Source: Beroe forskalii
Lineage: Eukaryota > Ctenophora > Nuda > Beroida > Beroidae
NCBI GenBank assembly: GCA_011033025.1
Contig: WFMF01000623.1
Location: forward strand, 1 to 64,000
Reading direction: 5' to 3'
DNA length: 64,000 nt
Below are positions 56,420 to 64,000 of the stretch, piece by piece. The position numbers and the translations under genes were made by a program. How positions within the stretch are numbered: the first letter of the stretch is position 1; every line of letters begins with the position of its first letter. The notes under the pieces were generated by a model that saw nothing but the letters and a program-made list of their open reading frames with translations, ran no database searches and was not told the DNA's origin.

Positions 56420-59400
56420 ATGGCAGTGTGGATAACCATCGCATGGCTTGTTCTTGGAACACTGCAGCCGGTAACAGGATGTAAGTATATTTCTAAAACT
56501 TTATTTATTGACATTTGATGAGCTTCGCATTATTCGAATTCCTCGGAATTCAAAGAACCATAAATCGCGGCGATGTAGCAAGAAAATTAAAGTTTCCATC
56601 TGCCGTGATTTGATAATTAATAGACATTAATAGTGTTTGTTTATAAGGAGGAGGAGAATGCACCAGTAATAATATGACCATTGGCCAATTGTTCCCAACA
56701 GAGCTCTTAGGATTTGAGAGGCTGCCACCGCCTCTCGCGTCAGCGGAGGCTTGTGACCTGAGGATTTTGCGCTAAAAAACATTTTAACCCTCCCAATTCC
56801 AGGGAAGTACTTTGAAGGGGACTGCTCCGTTCTTTGCACCGCTGCACTCCCAGTACAGGACTACCTGCTCGTACAAGTACGATACAAGAGGAACGCTCCA
56901 GGAGAACAAACCGTCAAATTCTACACCCCTGTAAACAATCGAGGTATTTCAAACTTGCTCTCTGATTGGCTAACAGATCTCGACCAAGCCCTCTGATTGG
57001 TTGGGATATTAATTAAAGCTGCTCCTATTGCAGTCACGTGACATCGTACTCAAGGTATTTTACTCTACAAAACCACAATACAGAGTTGCTGCCACCGTAA
57101 TTTGTCATACCAATTGTTAGTAGTAAAACAGCAGAAAGGGGGGGGGAAATTCCCGCTGACCGACAACTGCCCCCCTACTGATAACCTGGATGATGTAAAA
57201 GGTATAAATTCCATGCTTTTGAGAATTTTCAATCAAGATAATATTATGAAGAAATCTTCTTCATATCTCTGACATATTTTGATCACATGGAGATTTCTTC
57301 AGCTGACGACGATAATCACAAGATTTTCGAAAGCTTCTGATTACAATTCTCTCGTATCAGTTATTTCGTTTATAAACTTCAATCTCTTGAGTTCTTCACA
57401 ATAATTTATGATCAATATCTCTGACATTTGACACATTATGATAACACCAATACCTTCAGATACGCTGGAGGACTACATTAAGTTTTATGACAAATCGCCG
57501 CAACAAACCCGTATCGGACATGGGTCGGGGGCTTGTTACTATACAAGACAAGTTGTGGCCGGAAGCGGGGTATCCGGGGAGTTCGCTACTTGGCAGATCC
57601 TTCTAACACCCACTGAGATACATCTCAAAATCAACGGTATGGTACACAGATTAGTGAATGAGTATTATTAGCGGTATCATACCGGTTTGTGAATTATAAA
57701 TAATCAAGAAATTGGAGGGGAATCTTGTGAATTGCGAATATTTGCAGTCAAATCACAAGAAAATCACTGAATTACGGACATCTGACACAGTTAATCAGTT
57801 GATATTCATATCAAATTCTCTAAACAGGGAATTATCTGAGGGGCGAGTCCTCGGATCCATTTGTACGGGACCTTAAATGGGACGATGATGCTCCCTCGTG
57901 TTGGCACGAACCGGCGAGTGTCAATAAGATGACATTCCAGTCTACATCCGCCCTGTCTGTGGCGTCCATAGAATACAACACTTTACCAGGTCGCAGAGGG
58001 AGTGGGGATTTGATATTATAAATATAAACATAAATATAAACATCGCCCCTCACAACATATCCAAGTCAATAATTGGGGATCATATTATTGAAATTCGCTG
58101 AAATTTGTTGATAAGATAGTACCTACCTTATACTATCATCTAAAGCTGCTGGACATTGTCCTATTGTCGTTAATGAGGGCCTTATTGAAGAGCTCCGAAT
58201 TAAATACCGTATATATTTGTAAATCTACAATGCCTACTATAGTGCCGGGTAGTGCCGTGAGTATTGAGTTTTGAGTAAATTGGGGATATTATAGTGCCGG
58301 GTAGTGCCATGAGTATTGAGTATTGAGTAAATTGGGGATACTGGGCCATTTGAAGAGCAGTGAGTACGTTAGCCGGAGTAGATACCGTATACCTTACGAG
58401 ACATATATCTATAATGTTTATTGGGAACCAACTTTTTGGATTTTTATGAAAAATCACCATATTTTCGTACCCCACAAAGTCTCAAAATGACGTCATCATC
58501 ATACGTCATCATGTGTAATATTCCAACAAATATCCCCAAATTTTGAACCCCCAAAATTTCGATCCCCAGAATTATTATCCCAAGTAAATTTATCTCGTAA
58601 AGTAGATGGTTTTTCATCTTTTAGCAGGTGCAGATGAATCCGCTATTAAACTGCACTTCATTGAGTTAATTGCTTGGATCGTGAACTTTAGCCATGGAGT
58701 ATCACGGTATGACGGTAAAAATTAGAGTAATTACTTAATTGAGTAATCACCCTAATATTATGAGAACAATTACTTAATTGTGGATAAGATGAGTCACTGG
58801 GTCTATAGCATAAAATGTGGTCAAAGAGAAACGTCTTATTATACTGCAGCATCTATCATCTTATCAGGGGACCAGGGGACCGGGGGACCAGGGGGCCACC
58901 ATCAAATTTAGTTAAGTTTTTGTGGGGTAATAGAGATCACACAATCCATAACAGAATAGCTAATGGAAACTACTATTGGTTGATCTGATAACCCTGATGG
59001 GACAAATTAGCAAATTAAGATTTTTGAATAGAATGAACACTACCAATGCGCCTTCACTTAGATATCGTATTATAACATTTAGGTTTAGGTGAGCTAAAGT
59101 GCAACGAACGCTGATGGAGATGAGCCCTAGAACGCTGCAGGTTTCGTGACAGTCTTCAAACTTCCACACTGAAGTATGCTTGGAAAGAGGGGTAGGATTC
59201 CGTAAACATGCTAAATCATGAAAAAAAAATTGAATTTTTCGGCATTTTGCCTCCATAAAATGCAATGCTCCAGAAAAGATACTAGGTGCATTTTTCCGAA
59301 GCATTAATAACGATATCCGGCCCCAAAGAGGTGTCCTAACTACACCCCTAATTATATCTCCCCCATACGTAATTTGTCACAATTTCTCATAAATCTTTGT

Positions 59401-62400
59401 GATAAATAGCAGCTCGAGCTATTTATGCAATTTTAGCAGTGTCATACAGTCACAGATACTCCGTATATACAATTTATTCTCAGTGATTCAGTGAGTAATT
59501 CACAACCCTTTACCGGCACAATAATTACTTGATCCGCTCATAGCAGAGGGCCTCATCAACATAAATATAATGCAATTCAGATTCACCAAGCCATTATTCT
59601 CGCAGCAGGCGAAGCACTCGATTTAACCTTTATTTTGTTATAGATACCGGAAGATGGGTGGGAACTGAAAGCGATTAAATCTAAGTGTGTGTGTCTTTGT
59701 TAAGAGGAGCTCCGTGGCGACACAGTGATTAGCAGCTCAACTAATGAGACTAGCCATCCTGGAGTAGTTCTCTTTAAATAGTGGGGCATCCTCATTTTAA
59801 GGTCAGTGGAGTAGTTATCTTTAAATAGTGGGGCATCCTCATTTTAAAGTCAGTGGAGTAGTTATCTTTAAATAGTGGGGGCATCCTCATTTTAAAGTCA
59901 GTGGAGTAGTTATCTTTAAATAGTGGGGGCATCCTCATTTCAAAGTCAGTGGAGTAGTTATCTTTAAATAGTGGGGCATCCTCATTTCAAAGTCAGTGGA
60001 GTAGTTATCTTTAAATAGTGGGGCATCCTCATTTTAAAGTCAGTGGAGTAGTTATCTTTAAATAGTGGGGGCATCCTCATTTTAAAGTCAGTGGAGTAGT
60101 TATCTTTAAATAGTGGGGGCATCCTCATTTCAACGTCAGTGGAGCTAGTTATCTTTAATCAGTGGGGGCATCCCCATTTTTAAGTCAGTGGAGTAAGTTC
60201 TCTTTAAATAGGGGGGGGGGGGCATCCTCATTTTAAGGTCAGTGGAGTAGTTATCTTTAAATAGTAGGGGCATCCTCATTTTAAAGTCAGTGGAGTAGTT
60301 CTCTTTAAATAGTGGGGCATCCTCATTTTAAAGTCAGTGGAGTAGTTATCTTTAAATAGTGGGGGCATCCTCATTTCAAAGTCAGTGGAGTAGTTATCTT
60401 TAAATAGTGGGGCATCCTCATTTTAAAGTCAGTGGAGTAGGCTAGTTATCTTTAAATAGTGGGGCATCCTCATTTCAAAGTCAGTGGAGTAGTTATCTTT
60501 AAATAGTGGGGGCATCCTCATTTCAAAGTCAGTGGAGTAGTTATCTTTAAATAGTGGGCCTTAGTGGGGGCATCCTCATTTTAAAGTCAGCGGAGTAGTT
60601 ATCTTTAAATAGTGGGGCATCCTTATTTTAAAGTCAGTGGAGCTTCGTCCTTCGATAGTACTCTTTAAATAAGTTATTAGGGGCTTTCTCATTTTAAAGT
60701 CGGAGGGTTTGATACCGATTCGATTTAGGTGTTGATGTTTTCTGGATTAAGTTCTCTTTAAATGGGGGAGAGGAGGGTAATCTTATTTAGTTATTTCGAA
60801 GTCTGGGGGTTTCGATATTGCGTGGATTTTAGCGTTTAGGTTTTCTGACAACGCTTGCTGTCGATAGGATTACGCATATCGTAGTCAATAATTGCTTGAT
60901 CTTTTGCTAAACAGACAGGTTTTAACTGCAAAATTGAATGGATGGGAACTCGGATAGTTGATACATTATGATAAGCAATTGGTCGTAAAAATCTTGTCAC
61001 TGTAATCTAGCTACCATGTTATGTATCACTTGTTAGATTGACCGAATTATTTTATTCTTGTAATCAAATAACTTAAGGGGGGGGGGGGGTTCAAGCCAAA
61101 TTTTTGGGAAAACACGTTTCTGAGACAGCGGTTGACCCAAAAAATAGTGGGGAGCTTTCCTCAGGTTTTTTAGACCCACTGGCGCCGTGGTGCCGTGCCC
61201 AAATAAACAAAATGGGCATATTTTTTCGAAAAGCTTGGGCGGATCTCAGGTGTGCAATCGATAGATAATGGTCCCGAGTTACCAAGTCAGTGAGTCGATA
61301 TCTCAAAAATGGCTGAGTTATGGGGGCATGCCTCATTTTTGGGCATATGCGCGCAAGCCAATTCTGGCCCATAACTTGGGCAAATATCAATATTTTTGAA
61401 TGAAACCAACTTTTAATTCGATAAATAGCGTTAAATTATGTATTCTCTGCAGTTTATGGTTGATTGCTGCTAAAATGGCGATTTGAGGTCCAAAAACCTT
61501 CTAAAACCACAAAATCGCCATTTTTTTTTCAGTTCGCGTTTTTCCAAAGTGCACTTACTCAACCTTGGTTACGATTGATATTTTGCATAATTTTTTTTGC
61601 CTGAAACCAGATTAAATTCCTCAGATGGAGCCGGATTTTGAGTTAGGGCTCCAATTTTTGGCGCCAAAAGCGCCAAATTTTTACAAAATTTGGCGCTTTT
61701 GGCGCCAAAAATTTTTGAAGGCCTGACTCAAAAAATCCGAGTCCATTTGTATCTGAGGAATTTAGTCTAGTTTCACGTAAAAAAAAGAATTATTCAAAAT
61801 ATCAATCGTAGCCGAAGTTATAAGCGTTTGAGTAAAGTGCACTTTCGAAAAAACGCGAACTGAGAAAATGGCGATTTTGTGGTTTTTAAAAGGTTTTTTG
61901 GACCTCAAATCGCCATTTAAGCAGCAATCAACCCCAACTTGCACAGGCCACAGAATACATAATTCAACGCTATTTATCGAATTAAGTTGGTTTCATTCAA
62001 AAATATTGATATTTGCCCTAGTTATGGGCCAGAATTGGCTTGCGCGATGCGCGTATGCCCATATATGGGCATACGTTTTTCGGCCATAACTCAGCCATTT
62101 TTTGAGATATCGACTTATGGTAACTCAAGGGACCATTATCTATCGATTGCACACCTCAGATCCCGCCCAAGTTGCTTTTGAAAAAATATGCCCATTTTGT
62201 GCCCATATTTGGGCATGGCGCCACGGCGGCGCCAGTGGGTCTGGGGGTACCAAACCCGGCCAAAAAGTTGGCCCACGGGGTATACCTTTTGGGTTGTCTC
62301 GGAAACGTGTTTCGGAAACGTGTTTTCCCAAAAATTTGGCTTGAACCCCCCCTTAATAGAATCAAGATCATGTGACGATACAAAGCAATATGGAAATGTG

Positions 62401-63791
62401 GACTTTGGTCGGTTTGGTGTTCCTCGGATTGCTCCGTATCCGACCCGCACAGACACCACCTGATGAGCGTTAGTAGTTCAACAGTTTCCTACTCTCCTAT
62501 ATTTTACTGTATTTTTACTGTATTTTAAACTAGTCACTTATATTTTGATAAACAATTAGTGTTCTTACTGTATTTTAACAATATTTTAACAGAGTTGGAC
62601 TGGTATTTCTAACAATTGGTATTTTAAGTGAACAACCATCTAAGATCGCATCAAAATATTACTTATCATCTAACATAAGAACACGATGTTTGTGGCTCTG
62701 ATTCTAGAATCACCCATACTGAAGCACTTATCACCTTGACATTGTGATTACAACCTTTTATTCTGAGTTTATCCTATTTATCCACCCATCCTGATTTCAG
62801 TCAATGGTTTCGATGCGGACCCCTGCACCAAGACCTCCCCGTGTTTAGCAGTATTGCCCGTACAAGACAAAGACAACTTGCTGATCATAGAAATACGATA
62901 CACGAGAAGTGGGGAGCAAGTTCAGGGAGTCGACCTGTTGACAGCCAACGGTTTAATAAGTTACCTTACGAGACATGTTTATAATGCGGGAAAAATTTGG
63001 GGCATTTTACGAAGATTTCCCATATTTTTCTCGCCCCATACAAAATGAAGTCAACATGAGAATATCTCCAATTTTTGGACCCCTAAAATTTCTATGCCCA
63101 GAATTATAGTCGGGCGGCACATAAATATTCCTTATAAGTTAATTTCCTTGAGAATGAAAACGGTAGCACAGAACTTTAGGTTAATGGAACTGTAATGCTC
63201 CATTGCACCTTAGACAATAAATTATGAGATTAGATTAATAAATCTGATGAAAAGAACAATTAATTATTTTGTATTTTTCAGGAGATGTAGAGGATTTCAT
63301 TCAGTTTCTTGACGGGTCTCCTCAACAAACACGTATCGGACATACGAAGGATGGATGTTATTATACTCGAGATATTGCTGGACGAAACTTAGTAATAGGA
63401 GACGTTGCGCACTGGAGAATAATACTTACCCCGACACACATCTCCTTTCGAATCAACAGTATGGAGCCTTGTACATGATCAGGATAGGAATAAATAATCA
63501 GAACTAAGAGTAGAACTATAAGTGAAATAATCAACAATTTACATTTTCTGATCATGTTACGAATAACATGGGTCGAAGATAGCGGTTTCAAAATAGTTGA
63601 GGTATAAGAGTATCAAGATTTATAGTAAGTAATATTATCAGGCAAGACAGTGAGAGACGACGACCCCTATGTAAGGGATTTAAAGTGGCAAGATACAGCA
63701 AGATGTCAACATGATGTACAGCCGATCGCCAGCATTAAATTCTATCCTACAAAAGATACGTCCGCAGAGTCAATTGAAATGAGAATTTTAG
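56420..63791 (+). CDS. Secreted modular protein, at least two ~160-residue modules (partial)
   Basis: Exons: 56,420-56,480, 56,803-56,943, 57,460-57,636, 57,828-57,989, 62,801-62,950, 63,282-63,458, 63,642-63,791; it continues beyond the window. Exon 1 is a signal peptide (MAVWITIAWLVLGTLQPVTG). The rest are two modules of three exons each: LPVQD..LL...RY; SPQQTRIGH...CYYTR...W.I.LTPT.I...IN; DP(F/Y)VRDLKW..(A)..C...SI..F. Every intron is phase 1, the pattern of shuffled extracellular domains, and the middle exon is 177 nt in both modules. Module length and the C...W.I...F.ST signature match metalloproteinase exon 3, so I infer one shared beta-sandwich fold. I do not recognise the family, and no function is assigned. 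It starts 201 bp from a minus-strand helicase exon. Confidence 0.75.
58392..58602. mobile_element. 211-bp MITE
   Basis: CCTTACGAGACATAT at one end and ATTTATCTCGTAAAG at the other, TA on both sides, with the CCCCCAAAATTTCGATCCCC core shared with 14,048-14,537. Confidence 0.8.
59756..60690. repeat. 47-bp minisatellite, about 19 units
   Basis: Unit AGTGGAGTAGTTATCTTTAA + ATAGTGGGGGCATCCTCATTTTAAAGTC, with GGGG/GGGGG length variants. It lies in the 4.8-kb intron between the two modules of the secreted protein. A degenerate SINE-like GGCGACACAGTGATTAGCA lies just upstream (59,715). Confidence 0.9.
61073..62356. mobile_element. 1.28-kb foldback element flanked by TTAA
   Basis: A near-complete palindrome: TTAA then a G run and GTTCAAGCCAAATTTTTGGG at the left, and the reverse complement then TTAA at the right. 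The central fold is GGCGCCAAAAGCGCC/GGCGCTTTTGGCGCC near 61,660-61,706. TTAA duplications are typical of piggyBac-type transposition; no transposase is encoded, so it would be non-autonomous. The many overlapping frames at 62,100-62,460 are by-products. Confidence 0.85.
62956..63143. mobile_element. Degraded MITE copy
   Basis: Starts TACCTTACGAGACATGTTTAT just after the donor of exon 62,801-62,950. It contains CCCCTAAAATTTCTATGCCC and ends in a degraded ATATTCCTTATAAG. Same family as 58,392-58,602. Confidence 0.65.
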
Positions 63792-64000
63792 GTCAGGTCA
63801 TGTGAGAAGTTGTTGTAAGTTATCCATACCACTCGCTATTCACCACTTGTTTTCACCACTTACAATCAAAGTTTTTAGGTCTTAATAAATTTCTTTGCTG
63901 TGAGTTGTACTGCATGCTGGCATGATTTAACCATGCCAGAATGCAGCATAATTGCAAGTAATACTTCGAGTTTTTAAATAGTAACGAGTACTATGATGGA

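Noticed and set aside
57140..57201. Possible extra exon in the secreted gene (KFPLTDNCPPTDNLDDVK)
   Set aside because: It needs a correction in a nine-G run, and the second module has no equivalent exon while its neighbours splice directly in phase.
59000..59304. A 114-codon minus-strand frame
   Set aside because: No recognisable domain, no splice context, and it lies in transposon-rich intron sequence.
59715..59760. tRNA/SINE-like sequence before the 47-bp minisatellite
   Set aside because: Only an A-box-like stretch is visible; no B box in register, so not listed as an element.
62100..62460. Overlapping frames of 60-107 codons on both strands
   Set aside because: Shadows of the foldback element's inverted repeat.

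Overview
The window is nuclear DNA from an invertebrate animal. It is AT-rich, with many spliced genes using GT-AG introns, and is crowded with minisatellites and small inverted-repeat transposons. The genes are conserved animal families (MON1, selenophosphate synthetase, EBP2, ZNHIT1, ZGRF1-type helicase, SETDB1-type Tudor region, matrix metalloproteinase). The transposon coding remnant is of a kind I associate with cnidarian, sponge and lophotrochozoan genomes. Starts that follow splice acceptors closely would fit a lineage with spliced-leader trans-splicing, but I cannot name the species. There are no bacterial features.

Layout. 1-16,976: a giant inverted repeat (left arm 473-6,770, 2.2-kb spacer, right arm 8,983-16,976). 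The arms are near-identical but differ by a 1.69-kb terminal-inverted-repeat element (left only), a 490-bp MITE (right only) and a minisatellite of about 3 versus about 36 units. 16,977-28,236: two direct copies of one SETDB1-like segment on the minus strand, separated by a 100-N gap at 22,042-22,141. The second copy starts with about 2.3 kb of low-quality consensus. This looks like two unmerged allelic contigs. 28,237-31,019: transposon debris.

31,020-40,056: a head-to-tail minus-strand cluster. Read 5' to 3' it runs: end of the ZGRF1-like helicase, ZNHIT1, EBP2, selenophosphate synthetase (UGA selenocysteine plus a SECIS candidate), MON1. The last four each have a 3' splice-site-like sequence 1-24 nt before the ATG, so they may be trans-spliced or carry 5'UTR introns.

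40,399-48,587: one helicase intron that holds, on the opposite strand, a complete 18-exon secreted matrix metalloproteinase (41,115-48,106) of unusual architecture. 48,588-56,218: remaining helicase exons, with a 2.8-kb minisatellite (about 64 units) grown out of one exon's splice acceptor. 56,420 onward: a plus-strand secreted protein built from repeats of a ~160-residue module that also seems to occur twice in the metalloproteinase; it runs off the right edge.

A recurring theme is tandem duplication of exon ends together with their splice sites, seen at about ten exon boundaries in six genes and ranging from 2 to more than 60 copies.
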